From Streptomyces albireticuli (GTDB lineage: Bacteria; Actinomycetota; Actinomycetes; Streptomycetales; Streptomycetaceae), in NCBI RefSeq assembly GCF_021228125.1, contig NZ_JAJQQS010000005.1, positions 62,001 through 126,000 of the forward strand: a stretch of DNA of 64,000 bases. The letters are read 5' to 3'. Shown here piece after piece: positions 43,332-52,359 of this stretch. A model generated the notes under the pieces. The model searched no databases. It was not told the origin of the DNA and saw only the letters and a program-made list of their open reading frames with translations. Numbering within the stretch: the stretch's first letter is position 1; each line of letters begins with the position of its first letter. The translations under genes were made by a program, and so were the position numbers.

Positions 43332-44192
43332 ATGCGCGAGCGCGCCGGGCGGTGGCACCATAACGCGGTGACCTATGCGCACCAGGCCCGGGACCTCCGT
43401 CCCGACGGCCACCCGCTCACCGTCGTCGCCCACCGGGGAGCGTCCGAGGACGCCCCGGAACACACCCTGGCCGCCTACCGCAAAGCCATCGAGGACGGCG
43501 CCGACGCGCTGGAGTGCGACGTGCGGCTCACCGCCGACGGGCACCTCGTCTGCGTCCACGACCGCCGGGTCAACCGCACGTCCAACGGCCGGGGCGCCGT
43601 CTCCACCCTGGAACTGGCCGATCTCGCCGCCCTCGACTTCGGCTCGTGGAAGGGCGCGGCCACCGACCGCGAGGCGCCCGACCTCGACGCGACCTCCGTG
43701 CTCACCCTGGAGCGGCTGCTGGAGCTCGTCGCGGACGCGGGCCGCCGCGTCGAGCTGGCCGTCGAGACCAAGCACCCGACCCGCTGGGCGGGCCAGGTCG
43801 AGGAGAGGCTGCTCGCCCTGCTCGGCCGCTTCGGGCTGGCCGCGCCGCCCCCGGACGAGCCCTCGCGCGTGCGCGTGATGAGCTTCTCGGCCCGCTCCCT
43901 GCACCGCGTGCGGGCGGCGGCGCCCGCCCTGCCGACCGTCTATCTGATGCAGTTCGTCTCCCCGCGCCACCGGGACGGCCGGCTGCCGACGGGCATCCGC
44001 ATCGCCGGGCCGAGCATCCGGATCATCCGTAAGGATCCCGATTACGTGGCCCGGCTGCACCGCGCCGGGAACCAGGTGCACGTCTGGACGGTGAACGATC
44101 CGGCCGACGTCGAGCTCTGCGCGCGGGTGGGAGTGGACGCGGTGATCACAAACCGGCCCAAGCAGGTCCTTTCCCAACTCGGGCGCCCGTAG
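43332..44192 (+). CDS. Glycerophosphodiester phosphodiesterase
   Basis: A 286-residue GDPD-family TIM barrel. The catalytic motif VVAHRGASEDAPEHTLAAY supplies the two catalytic residues His and Glu, and GADALECDVRLTADGHLVCVHD gives the metal-binding ExD and the second His. Near the end VHVWTVNDPADVELCARVGV is also typical. ATG 43332 follows AAAGGGA; GTG 43368 is an alternative without a clear ribosome site. It hydrolyses glycerophosphodiesters. No signal peptide is seen, so it should be cytoplasmic. It is divergent from the HtrA-like gene. Confidence 0.92.
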   Translation: MRERAGRWHHNAVTYAHQARDLRPDGHPLTVVAHRGASEDAPEHTLAAYRKAIEDGADALECDVRLTADGHLVCVHDRRVNRTSNGRGAVSTLELADLAALDFGSWKGAATDREAPDLDATSVLTLERLLELVADAGRRVELAVETKHPTRWAGQVEERLLALLGRFGLAAPPPDEPSRVRVMSFSARSLHRVRAAAPALPTVYLMQFVSPRHRDGRLPTGIRIAGPSIRIIRKDPDYVARLHRAGNQVHVWTVNDPADVELCARVGVDAVITNRPKQVLSQLGRP

Positions 44193-44332
44193 GTCCATTA
44201 CAAGGAGTGCACCGGCGCGTTCGGTACGTGTTCGACCTTCCTGAGTGCCCCCACCGGGTCCGGGATGGCCGGTTTCCGGTCCAGTCCATTGGGGCATCCA
44301 TCCCCTGACGTGGGGCAAAGGAGGTCTCGGGG

Positions 44333-44848
44333 GTGGCGTTGGTGGTGGCACAGGAGGTGCCCACGTCGTCGATCATGGCCGTACCCCATGGTCCAGCCGC
44401 TGTGGGCCAGGCAAGACACCGGATGCGCGAGGACCTGCGCATCAGTGGGGTACCGGATTCGGTCATCGACGACGCCGTATTGATCCTTTCGGAGCTGCTC
44501 AGCAACGCGTACCGGCACGGTCGCCCGCTGAGCCCGGAGAACGGCGACAGAGACGGGGAGAAGGACGGGGGGATACGTGCCGCCTGGCGAGTGGACAAAC
44601 ACGGCCGGCTCACGGTCGAGGTCACGGACGGAGGCGGTCCGACCCGCCCACTTCCGGCCACTCCGTCGGTCACCGCGCGCGGCGGCCGCGGATTGAACAT
44701 CATCAGTGCCCTCTCCCAGGACTGGGGCGTACGGGACGCCTCCGGCGAGGTGACCGTCTGGGCCGCCCTGTCGGCGCGCGGCGGATTCACCTCACGGCTC
44801 GACCTGGCCCCGGGGATGGCGTTCACCGATATCGACGAGCTGGCGTGA
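44333..44848 (+). CDS. ATP-binding anti-sigma-type regulatory protein (HATPase_c_2)
   Basis: A 171-residue GHKL ATPase of the RsbW/SpoIIAB-like streptomycete group. The N box is VLILSELLSNAYRHG, followed by the G1 box LTVEVTDGGGP and the G2 box GGRGLNIISALSQDWGV. An unusually strong ribosome site, AAAGGAGG, stands 8 nt before GTG 44333. Proteins of this type act as anti-sigma kinases, and two SpoIIE phosphatases in the window are possible opposing partners (inference). Confidence 0.9.
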   Translation: MALVVAQEVPTSSIMAVPHGPAAVGQARHRMREDLRISGVPDSVIDDAVLILSELLSNAYRHGRPLSPENGDRDGEKDGGIRAAWRVDKHGRLTVEVTDGGGPTRPLPATPSVTARGGRGLNIISALSQDWGVRDASGEVTVWAALSARGGFTSRLDLAPGMAFTDIDELA

Positions 44849-45990
44849 CATCGGCGCGACGCGCGTAGACCCGTGGCACATCGCAGAGCTCCCGGGCAGC
44901 GCGCGGTACGGCACCGAAACAGGGCACGGCAGCGGCGCGGGCCTCCCACCAGGGCGGCGAGACGGCGCGCGCCCGTACGGCCGGTGTGCCCCGCGACCGG
45001 AGCGCGCAGCGCGCGACCGGGGAGCGGCACCCCGACACCACCGGCCGACGCGAGACCGCACCCGGACAACCGCCCTCCCCCGGACGTCCCGGTCACCCCG
45101 GACGTCCCGAACACCCGGCACCCGGCACCCCGGGCCCCGGGACCGGCGCCACCGGCGCCACCGGCGCGAGACCGCGCCCGACCATCCGGCCCGCACACCC
45201 GGGCCCACACCCTGGCCCCGGCACCCCGGGCAGCACCGGCCCGTGCAGAGCCGCAGCCGAGCACACCACCCGGGCACCCCCGGCTCCCGGCATCCCAGCC
45301 CGCACCCGGACACCACGGCCAGCACGAGGCCGTGACCGACCGCACCGCCCGCACTTCCGGGTACTCCCGGCTCCCGGCTCCCGCACCACACCACGAGCAG
45401 CACCGGCCGGTGCGAGGCTCCAACCGACCGCACCGCCCGCACGCCCGGGGGCGCCCGGCTCCCACTTCCCTGTCCCCAAGGCGGTACCGGCTCCCGCACC
45501 GCGGGCACCACCCGCCGGTGCTTAACCGCGGCCGACGACACCGCCCGCGTATCCCGGGCACCCTGGTCACCGGCACCCCGGGCGGCACCAGCCCCCGCAC
45601 CGCGGGCACCACCCGCCCGTGCTTAACCGCGGCCGACGACACCGCCCGCACACCCGGGCACCCCGCCTCGCGGAACCGGCACCCGGGCCGCCTTCGCGCA
45701 CCGCGCCCGGGACCCGGGCGGGCGGTCCGGCGTTCCGGTGCTCACGCCGCGCGTTCTCGCCGCGCCCGCGCGGCGCGCGCGGCCCCCGGGGCGCGTTCCC
45801 CGCCGGTCCACGCCGGCTCCGCCGTCGAGTCCCGGCCAAGTCCTCGTCAAGTCCCGCCGTCCGCCCGCGCCTCCCGCGCGTGCCCGGCCGGGGGTCCCGT
45901 CGTGGGCGCTAGGCTCGCGCCGTCAGGCCCACCAGCCCGGACGGCTCACCAGCCGCACGCACCGCCGCACGATCGGGAGACACGCACGCC
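44849..45990. repeat. 1.1-kb intergenic region with degenerate ~101-bp repeats
   Basis: No credible gene is seen; open frames on both strands are Arg/Pro- or Gly/Arg/Cys-rich composition artefacts. The clearest repeat is 56 bp (45493-45548) repeated at 45594-45649 with one mismatch, a period of 101 bp. Further degenerate copies share CCGACCGCACCGCCCGCAC-like words near 45333-45455. The promoter of the DUF5926 gene must lie near the right end. Confidence 0.7.
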
Positions 45991-46959
45991 ATGGCCAAGA
46001 AGCGCCGCCCCCAGACCAAGGCCGCCACGCCGGGGGCCGTCGACGGTCCTATCCCCGTCGTCGGAGCCCGTGAGCCCTGCCCCTGCGGCTCGGGGCGCCG
46101 TTACAAGGCCTGCCACGGCCGCGAGGCCTCGCACGCCGCCGCCGAGCTCGTGCAGCGCCCCTTCGAGGGCCTGCCCGGCGAGGCCGACTGGGTCGCGCTG
46201 CGCGAGCTGGTGCCCGCCGCGACCGTCGAGCTCACCCTCAAGGACGGGCTGCCCGAGGGCGTGCCCTCGGTGACCCTGGCCACCGTGCTGCCCATGGCCT
46301 GGCCCGCGCTCCGCCGTGACAACGGCGCCGTCCTCCTCGGCCTCCAGAACGACACCGCGTCCGGCGACCTCAGCCGCGACCTCGCCGACACCCTCCGGCG
46401 CGCGCTCACGGCTCAGCCGGGCACCCCGGTGGCGGCCGAGCGCGCCGGCGCCGACGGCCCGCGCCTCCAGGACCTGCTGGACCTCTCGGCCCCCTTCGAG
46501 CCGGCCGTCCACACCGGCTTCGAGTTCTGGGTCGAGGACGCCGAGAACGCCACCGGCGAGGTCGCCGCCTCGCTGGATCGAGCCAACGCCGCCGCGATCC
46601 CGACCGTCCGGCTGTCCGGCGTCGACGCCGCGTACTGGTGCGAGACCCCGGACAAGAACCACCTGCGCTGGGTGATGCCCCACCCGGAGGAGAAGCTCCT
46701 CGACGCCCTCGCCCGCCTCCACGCCGCGGGGACGTCCTCGCTCGGCGAGGGCACCCGCCTGGTGGGATCCTTCCGGGCGCACGGCCTGACCGTGCCGGTC
46801 TGGGACCTGCCCACCGGGATGCGCGCGGAGGACGTGGAGAAGCCGGCCGCGGCCCTCGCGGAGCGGCTGGCCGGCGCGCTCGCCGACGGGACGCCGCTGA
46901 CCGCCGAGGAGCGCCGGGCGCGCGGCGGCCTCACCAGCCGTCAGGTCACCCTGAACTGA
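45991..46959 (+). CDS. DUF5926 family protein with SEC-C motif
   Basis: A 322-residue conserved actinobacterial protein. An N-terminal SEC-C zinc motif, EPCPCGSGRRYKACHG, lies at residues about 29-44 after a basic start (MAKKRRPQTKA). The remaining 270 residues form the DUF5926 part, with YWCETPDKNHLRWVMPHPEE and TSRQVTLN at the end. SEC-C motifs bind zinc and often mediate contact with SecB or ribosome-linked proteins. The exact function is unknown. Confidence 0.92.
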   Translation: MAKKRRPQTKAATPGAVDGPIPVVGAREPCPCGSGRRYKACHGREASHAAAELVQRPFEGLPGEADWVALRELVPAATVELTLKDGLPEGVPSVTLATVLPMAWPALRRDNGAVLLGLQNDTASGDLSRDLADTLRRALTAQPGTPVAAERAGADGPRLQDLLDLSAPFEPAVHTGFEFWVEDAENATGEVAASLDRANAAAIPTVRLSGVDAAYWCETPDKNHLRWVMPHPEEKLLDALARLHAAGTSSLGEGTRLVGSFRAHGLTVPVWDLPTGMRAEDVEKPAAALAERLAGALADGTPLTAEERRARGGLTSRQVTLN

Positions 46960-47149
46960 CACCCGTCGGCGCGGGACCGTCCGAAGTCGCGCGCGGGGAG
47001 CCTCCGAGGCGCCCGCGGCGACCCGGCCGGAGCGGCGTCCATCACATGGAGCGGGAGATTCCGGGGCCCGGAGGGCGCCATTCACGTGACTCCTGTCACA
47101 ACTCCCGCTGTCAGACCGGAAATACGCGTCCGGAAATCCACGATCGAAT

Positions 47150-47224
47150 TTGCGAACGGCCGATCTCTTGTTACCGTTCTAGGAGCCCGGTCGCTGGTGC
47201 ATCCCCCGTCGCCAGCGACCGGGC
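47150..47224 (+). ncRNA. Possible hairpin RNA or terminator with own promoter
   Basis: A perfect 13-bp stem, GCCCGGTCGCTGG (47185-47197) with its complement at 47212-47224, encloses a loop with five Cs (CATCCCCCGTC). Just upstream are TTGCGA (47150-47155), 16 nt, and TACCGT (47172-47177), which could start a transcript at the hairpin. It lies between convergent genes, so a plain bidirectional terminator is the main alternative. Nothing else was found in the 46960-47367 gap. Confidence 0.4.
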
Positions 47225-47367
47225 GTTTCCATGCCCGGACACGCCCGCGGCCCGCAGCGGCCCGCAGTCGGCCCACCGGAGCCCTCCCGAAGGCGTTCAG
47301 CGCGGCGCCACCACGCCGTCAGCGATCCGTCACCGGCCCGGCAGCGGCCACCGGCGGACCGCCCCCG

Positions 47368-48207
47368 CTAATCCACCCGGTCGCCCGGCGAGTTGCTCCC
47401 GGACCGGAGCAGAAGATTCCCCTCCGCCGAGGCGAACTCCGCCACCGCCGCGTACCCGCCACCGCCGTCGCGCTCCCCGCTCGCGCCCCGGACCGTCGGC
47501 CGGTGCGGCGTCTCGCAGCCGTCCGGGTCGTCGGAGGCCCCCGTACGGCAGTGCACCTGTACGGTCCGGCCGTCGGGGCCCATGAGGGTCAGTACGGCCG
47601 TCAGCGGGCCGCCTGTGGCGTTCCTGAAGTACGTACGGCCCCAGGTCTCCCCGCCCCGCTCCAGGACGCAGGTCTGCGCCTCCACGCCCGCCGGCGAGGA
47701 GAGTTCGGGACCGCAGCGCGTGATCGCCCTGCCGGGGGCGCCGGGGAGGCCCTCCGAGGCGTCGCCGACGACGTCCTCGTCACCGCCCTCTTCCGCGCCC
47801 TCTCCGCCTTCCCCATCGGAACCCGAGGCTCCGTCCTGTTCCCGCGACTCCCGCCCCTCCGCCGGGCCGACGGCGCCGGAGGCGTTGTCCGCGGCCTCGT
47901 CGTCCTCGGTGTCCGCGGTGTCGTCCGCGGTCTCGTCGGAGGTGCCCTCGCCGTCACCGTCACCAGGGGCGTCCATGGCCCCGGCCGCCCGGCCGCCGCC
48001 CCCGTGGCCGCTGCCGTGCGCCCGCTTCCCCGTCTTCTCCGGGCTCATCAGACCCGCCGGTCCGGCCGTCGCCGCCGCCAGCGGCAGCACGATCGCCAGC
48101 GCCACCACACTCGCGAGGGCGATCATCCGTAGATTCGCCGCTCGCTGCCGGGCCGCGCCGGACTGCGACGCACCGGTCGCACCGGGCACACCGGACGCAC
48201 GCTCCAT
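47368..48207 (-). CDS. Membrane-anchored hypothetical protein with acidic linker
   Basis: A 279-residue protein. ATG 48207 gives a short basic N terminus, one hydrophobic segment (MIALASVVALAIVLPLAA, about residues 28-45) and a long low-complexity acidic Gly/Asp/Glu/Thr linker (about 55-150). A C-terminal domain of about 120 residues then follows with four cysteines (in ITRCGPEL, QTCVLER, QVHCRTG and DGCETP). The end domain is probably outside the cell and disulfide-bonded. No family recognised. Confidence 0.8.
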   Translation of the reverse strand: MERASGVPGATGASQSGAARQRAANLRMIALASVVALAIVLPLAAATAGPAGLMSPEKTGKRAHGSGHGGGGRAAGAMDAPGDGDGEGTSDETADDTADTEDDEAADNASGAVGPAEGRESREQDGASGSDGEGGEGAEEGGDEDVVGDASEGLPGAPGRAITRCGPELSSPAGVEAQTCVLERGGETWGRTYFRNATGGPLTAVLTLMGPDGRTVQVHCRTGASDDPDGCETPHRPTVRGASGERDGGGGYAAVAEFASAEGNLLLRSGSNSPGDRVD

Positions 48208-48566
48208 GGGACCACCCGCAACTCGCCGCGAACGCTGATTCGTGGGGCCGCCTTCGACATCGCCCCGCACGGCCGCCGGTGTCCGGCGGTACGCGGCGGC
48301 GCCCGGCAACGATCCGGTGCGAGCCCTCACCCGAACATAGCGGTCGGAGCACGCCCCGCCGGGCGGCCGCGCGGTGGTTTCCCACGGATCCCGGAGCGGC
48401 TTACACCCGTACGAGTGAGAGCGCGTGCGTCTCCCGTCCGTACGCGCTCTCATGTGCTCATACGGTCACCCCCTCAGGGGCGCGCCGCTCGGCGGTCCGC
48501 CGGGGCGGTGGCCGCGTCCGGCTTCCGGCCGCCGGGGCCGTCAACACGCCGTCCCCGTCGGCCGTG

Positions 48567-48815
48567 GCCGCGCGCGTTCACCGTGTTCACCGTGCCTGTC
48601 GCGTTCACTGTGGCCACTGTTGCGACCACTTGTGACCCCTGCTGTGACCCCTGCTGTGACCCCTGCTGCGACCACTGTCGCGACCGCTGCCGTGACCATG
48701 GTTGCGATCGCAGTTGCGATCACTGTTGTGGATGTTGCTGTTGTCGTAACCGCTGCGGCTGTTGCTCTTGTTGCCGCCGCTGTTCCTGTAGCTGCCGCGA
48801 CCGTTGAGACCACCG
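48567..48815. repeat. Low-complexity repeat region between 48208 and 48867
   Basis: The 660-bp gap before the primase-like gene holds a repeat of about 250 bp. TGTGACCCCTGC occurs three times in a row (48630-48665 region) and decays into GCGACCACTG/GTTGCGA words. All three minus-strand frames and a Cys-rich plus frame are open across it. No gene is called. Confidence 0.65.
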
Positions 48816-48867
48816 CCGCGTCTGGGGCTTCAACCGGCTCGTCGGACCCCCGCGTCCGTGACCCGCG

Positions 48868-49662
48868 TCAGTAGGCGAGCCGGCTGCCGCCGCCCTGTGT
48901 CCCCGTGCCCGCGCTCTCCTCCACGAGGACGTCGACGACGGTGGAGATGTCCGGCAGCCACGGACCCTTCCCGCCGTTCGACCCGCCGCCCTCGCCCAGC
49001 GCGCCCGCCCGGTCGGCGAGCAGCGCCCGGTCCGCCCGCCGGGTCTTCGCCGTCCCCGGCGCCCCGAACGGCCCGGCGGCCGCCCCGCCCGGCTGCGGCG
49101 CCCGCTCCCAGCGCACCCGGCCCGCGCCCGTGGGCGACGGCGGGAGCGCCACATAGCCGCCCTCCCCGTGGAAGCGCAGCGAGCCGGGCACCCAGTCCTG
49201 GCGGTGGAGCAGCTCGCCGAGGACCTCCAGGGAGTACGGGGCCACCAGCAGGGCCCAGCGGTCGGGGGTGGCCACCACCGGGCCGACCCGTACGCCCGCG
49301 CGGTCGAGGGACGCCAGGGCGCGGGCGCCGGCCACCGCGGGCAGACTCACCGCGCAGGGTCCGCGCCCGCCCGTCGCGAGCACGACGGGGGCGTCCGGGC
49401 GGTTGGTCCACCACCAGCGGACCATCCGGGCGTCCGTGGTCGCCGCCAGGAGACCGGGGTCGAAGGGGTGGGCGCCGGGGGCGGCGCAGTCGGGGTGCGG
49501 GCAGGCGCACACCGTCCCGCGGCCGCCGGCGGGCCGCAGGCCCGCACCCGGGAGTACGGGCCACTGCCATTCCGTGGCGTAGGCCAGGGCCGCGGTGAGG
49601 ACCGCGGGCCGGCCGCCTCGCCTGAGCGAGAGCTTGCGTCGCCTTCCGAGGATCTCGCGCAT
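48868..49662 (-). CDS. Bifunctional DNA primase/polymerase N-terminal domain protein
   Basis: A 264-residue protein of the prim-pol-like family common in streptomycete chromosomes. The conserved start is ALAYATEWQWPVLPGAG, followed by a cysteine cluster CACPHPDCAAPGAHPFDPG and the TTDARMVRWWWTNRPDAPVV segment. It is short and lacks a helicase, so it is a stand-alone domain. Its role in DNA metabolism is not established. AAAGGA stands before ATG 49662. The linker SNGGKGPWLPDISTVVDVL leads to a C-terminal tail. Confidence 0.87.
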   Translation of the reverse strand: MREILGRRRKLSLRRGGRPAVLTAALAYATEWQWPVLPGAGLRPAGGRGTVCACPHPDCAAPGAHPFDPGLLAATTDARMVRWWWTNRPDAPVVLATGGRGPCAVSLPAVAGARALASLDRAGVRVGPVVATPDRWALLVAPYSLEVLGELLHRQDWVPGSLRFHGEGGYVALPPSPTGAGRVRWERAPQPGGAAAGPFGAPGTAKTRRADRALLADRAGALGEGGGSNGGKGPWLPDISTVVDVLVEESAGTGTQGGGSRLAY

Positions 49663-49829
49663 GAGCGCTCGTTCCTTTCCGTGAACGCCGAAATCGGGCC
49701 CTTGCCGTGGGACAAGGGTCGTATCGCACTACATGACACCGCACAGCCTCCGCGGCGGCCGGGACGGCTCCCTCGGGCCGCGGGCGACCGCGTGGGCCGC
49801 CTGGGCCACGAGGGCCGCCCGGACCAAGG

Positions 49830-49921
49830 GAACCGCCCGGACCGCGTGAACTGCACGAGCTGACCGAACTGCGCTAACTGCGTGAGCTGCTTGCCTGAAC
49901 TGCGTGAACCGCGTGAACTGC
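49830..49921. repeat. 9-bp periodic repeat (consensus GAACTGCGT)
   Basis: About ten degenerate 9-bp units run from 49830 to 49921, with GAACTGC at 49848, 49866, 49897 and 49915. A four-base shift after 49892 resets the phase. It lies in the 830-bp gap (49663-50492), which otherwise shows only an inverted repeat CCCTTG/CAAGGG at 49699-49718 near the primase-like gene promoter. Confidence 0.65.
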
Positions 49922-50492
49922 CGCGGCGCCGCGTGGATCCGCCCGGCGAGTCGCCGGGCACCGCGCCGGGCCGCGTACGGACTGCTCGGACTCCATGGCA
50001 CTACGGGTCCGACTTCGCGCGCTGCTCAACACGCCGTGGCCCTTTCGAGGCCGGCACACCACGTGGTTCCCAAGTCACTGCATGTACAACGCAGCGCATC
50101 ACGCCACGGGCCGAGCGTGAAACATGGCGGGGGGTGGCGCGCGTATGGCGCTTCGTGCTGAGCCTGTACGCCCCTCGCCTGTGGCGCGGGTCGCCCCGCG
50201 CCCTGGGGGACGGGCGCGGCCGTTGCCGGATAAGACGCTCGGGTCCGCCGCCGGGTTCCGGGGCGGCCCCAACTGCCCCTGCCCTTCACCGTGTACGTAC
50301 CCACCGGGGTGGATATGACGCGCTGTCGAACAACGTCAGTCGATCGCGAATCCTGGATCGCGGGACCATTTTCCGGCCAAGTTTGAAACCCCATAGACAC
50401 CACCAATCCCACCGGCCCAATGCTGGACATCCGCTTACCCGGGCGTGTACATGTGGAGCACGGATAGCGCGCAACACGACAGGGGGCTTGCG

Positions 50493-50618
50493 ATGCTATT
50501 GACGCGAAAGTACAGGCTGATCAGCTGGTCAACACGGCTCGACGAGACGCCGCGAGCGCTCGTCCGCACGGCTGCCCCCCGCGCTGCCACGCGGCTCCTC
50601 CGGGGCAGTCGGCCATGA
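50493..50618 (+). CDS. 41-residue leader ORF overlapping the SpoIIE-phosphatase gene
   Basis: An ORF too short for usual gene calling. It starts ATG CTA TTG, is preceded by AGGGGG and ends in an ATGA overlap with the phosphatase start at 50615. The peptide is basic and Leu/Arg-rich (MLLTRKYRLISWSTRL...). The two rare codons at its start and the exact stop/start overlap suggest translational coupling. It may be regulatory rather than a functional peptide. No homologue is recognised. Confidence 0.5.
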   Translation: MLLTRKYRLISWSTRLDETPRALVRTAAPRAATRLLRGSRP

Positions 50619-52207
50619 CCACGCCCCACCTGCCGAAAGTGGCCGGAATCAACCCTCCGCTGCCCGCGCCCTCGCACACTCCGTCCTCCTCCGCCGCCGC
50701 CTCCCCCACGGACCCCGAGGACTCCGCCGAATCCTCGGAAACCACCGGACACACCGGCCCGGGCGGCCCCACGGACCAGCCCGGCACCACCGGCCCCACG
50801 GATCCCGCGAGTGAGGCCGGAGGCGACGGATCCGGTTCCTCCGCCGTTCCGTCCCCCGCGCCCAACGCCCTCGTCCAGGACCGGCTGGCGGGCTGGATCT
50901 CGGACCTCACCACCCTCCAGGAGCTGACCGAGCGGCTCACCCGCACCGACACCCTGGACGCCGCGCTGCACGAGCTGCTGCTGGCCGGTGCCACCCTCGT
51001 CGGCGCCCGCCGCGGCCTGGTCACCCTCCACCCCGCGCGGGGGCCCGGCCACGAGCACCCGGTCACCGTCGGGCTCGGGCTCGGCCGCGCCGACCTCGGA
51101 CACATCGAGACCATCCCGGCCGGCCCGCACGGCCCGGCCGGCCCGCACGGCCTGCTCTTCGGCGACCTCCCCCCGCTCGGCTCCCGCGCCGGCACCGCCC
51201 ACCCCGACATCGCCGCCGACGAGACGCTGGACCCCCGCCACCGCGAGGTCGCGGCCCGGCTCGGCTACGGCGCCGGCTACGCCGTACCGCTGGAGTCCGA
51301 CCCGCGGACCGGGAGCGCCGGCCGGCTGGGCGCGGCCGTCTGGCTCTACGACGAGCCGGCCGAGCCCACGGACCGGCAGCGGCACCTGCTCGGCCTCTAC
51401 CGCGACCACGCCACCGAGCACCTCGCCCGGCTGCTGGAGCTCACCGAGGCCCGCGAGACCGTGGCCACCCTCCGCGAGGAGCTGCTGCCCAGCAGGCTGC
51501 CCCGGATCCCCGGGGTCCGCCTCGCGGTCCGCCACCGCACCGGACCGCGCGGCGGCGGCGACTGGTACGACGCGCTCCCGCTGCCCGAGGGCGCGCTCGG
51601 CCTGGCCGTGGGCGCGGTGACGGGCTCCGGGCCCAGCGCGGTCGCCGCGATGGGCCGGCTGCGGGCCTCCCTGCGCGCGTACGCCGTCATGGAGGGCGAG
51701 GACCCGGTAGCGGTCCTCTCCGACCTGGAGCTCCTGCTGCGGCTCACCGAGCCCGCCCGCTCGGCCACCGCCCTCTTCGCGTACTGCGAGCCCACCGAGC
51801 GCCGGGTGGTCCTGGCGGGGGCCGGGCACTGCCCGCCGCTGATCATCGGCGAGCACCGCGCCGAGTTCGTGGAGACCTCGCTGTCCGCGCCGCTGGGCAT
51901 GCTCGCCTGCTGGGAGGCGCCCAGCGTGGAGGTCGAGGCGGCCCCCGGCGAGACACTGATCTTCTACAGCGACGGGCTGCTGCACCGCACCGGCGACGCC
52001 ATGGACCGCGGCTTCGCCCGGCTGCACCGTGCGGCGGCGAGCGTCCCCAGGGCCGCGCTGCGCGACCCGGACGCCGTCGTGGACCACATCCTGCGGGCCG
52101 TGCTGCCGGACGGTGAGGACGGCGGGGGCGACTCCGGGGCCCGCCCCGAGGACACGGAAACCACCGGGAGCGAGGACGTCATCCTGCTGGCCGCCCGCTT
52201 CGACTGA
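50615..52207 (+). CDS. GAF-domain SpoIIE-type (PP2C) phosphatase
   Basis: A 530-residue PPM phosphatase. A Ser/Thr/Pro/Gly-rich tail (residues 20-90) precedes a GAF domain (about 100-270) and the phosphatase domain (about 285-530). The latter has GGGDWYDALPLPEGALGLAV, a degenerate second metal motif (GAVTGSGPSAVAAMG, where VGDVMGHG is usual) and GETLIFYSDGLLHRTGD. The loss of the usual Asp in the second motif may lower metal binding. It may oppose an anti-sigma kinase. It lies upstream of the aminopeptidase gene, after a short leader ORF. Confidence 0.9.
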   Translation: MTTPHLPKVAGINPPLPAPSHTPSSSAAASPTDPEDSAESSETTGHTGPGGPTDQPGTTGPTDPASEAGGDGSGSSAVPSPAPNALVQDRLAGWISDLTTLQELTERLTRTDTLDAALHELLLAGATLVGARRGLVTLHPARGPGHEHPVTVGLGLGRADLGHIETIPAGPHGPAGPHGLLFGDLPPLGSRAGTAHPDIAADETLDPRHREVAARLGYGAGYAVPLESDPRTGSAGRLGAAVWLYDEPAEPTDRQRHLLGLYRDHATEHLARLLELTEARETVATLREELLPSRLPRIPGVRLAVRHRTGPRGGGDWYDALPLPEGALGLAVGAVTGSGPSAVAAMGRLRASLRAYAVMEGEDPVAVLSDLELLLRLTEPARSATALFAYCEPTERRVVLAGAGHCPPLIIGEHRAEFVETSLSAPLGMLACWEAPSVEVEAAPGETLIFYSDGLLHRTGDAMDRGFARLHRAAASVPRAALRDPDAVVDHILRAVLPDGEDGGGDSGARPEDTETTGSEDVILLAARFD

Positions 52208-52210
52208 GCC

Positions 52211-52232
52211 CCGGGCCCGGGTCGGGGCCCGG
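52211..52232 (+). terminator. Short hairpin after phosphatase gene
   Basis: CCGGGCCC (52211-52218) pairs with GGGCCCGG (52225-52232) around a 6-nt loop, 4 nt beyond the stop. Confidence 0.5.
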
Positions 52233-52359
52233 CCCGCTTGTGATCCGCCTTCTCCTCCGCCCCGGCCCCGGGCCGGACGGACCCGGTCGTCCACAGCCTT
52301 CTCCGTCGCATTTCCTCGCACATACGATGGAAAGCGGCCCCGTCCGAGGAGGAAACGCA

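Noticed and set aside
45493..45649. CRISPR array
   Set aside because: Repeats are degenerate, spacers are not unique and of even length, and no cas genes are present; the same holds for the other arrays in the window.
44146..45651. A 501-residue minus-strand frame with CxxC pairs over the 101-bp repeats
   Set aside because: The cysteines come from the GC-rich repeat, and the frame also runs antisense through the HATPase and GDPD genes.
44873..46273. A 466-residue plus-strand open frame
   Set aside because: It is Arg/Pro-rich, has no ribosome site, runs through the noncoding repeat and then out of frame into the DUF5926 gene.
48415..48807. Cys-rich CDPC repeat peptide on the plus strand
   Set aside because: It arises from a 12-bp DNA repeat and has no good start; other frames are equally open.
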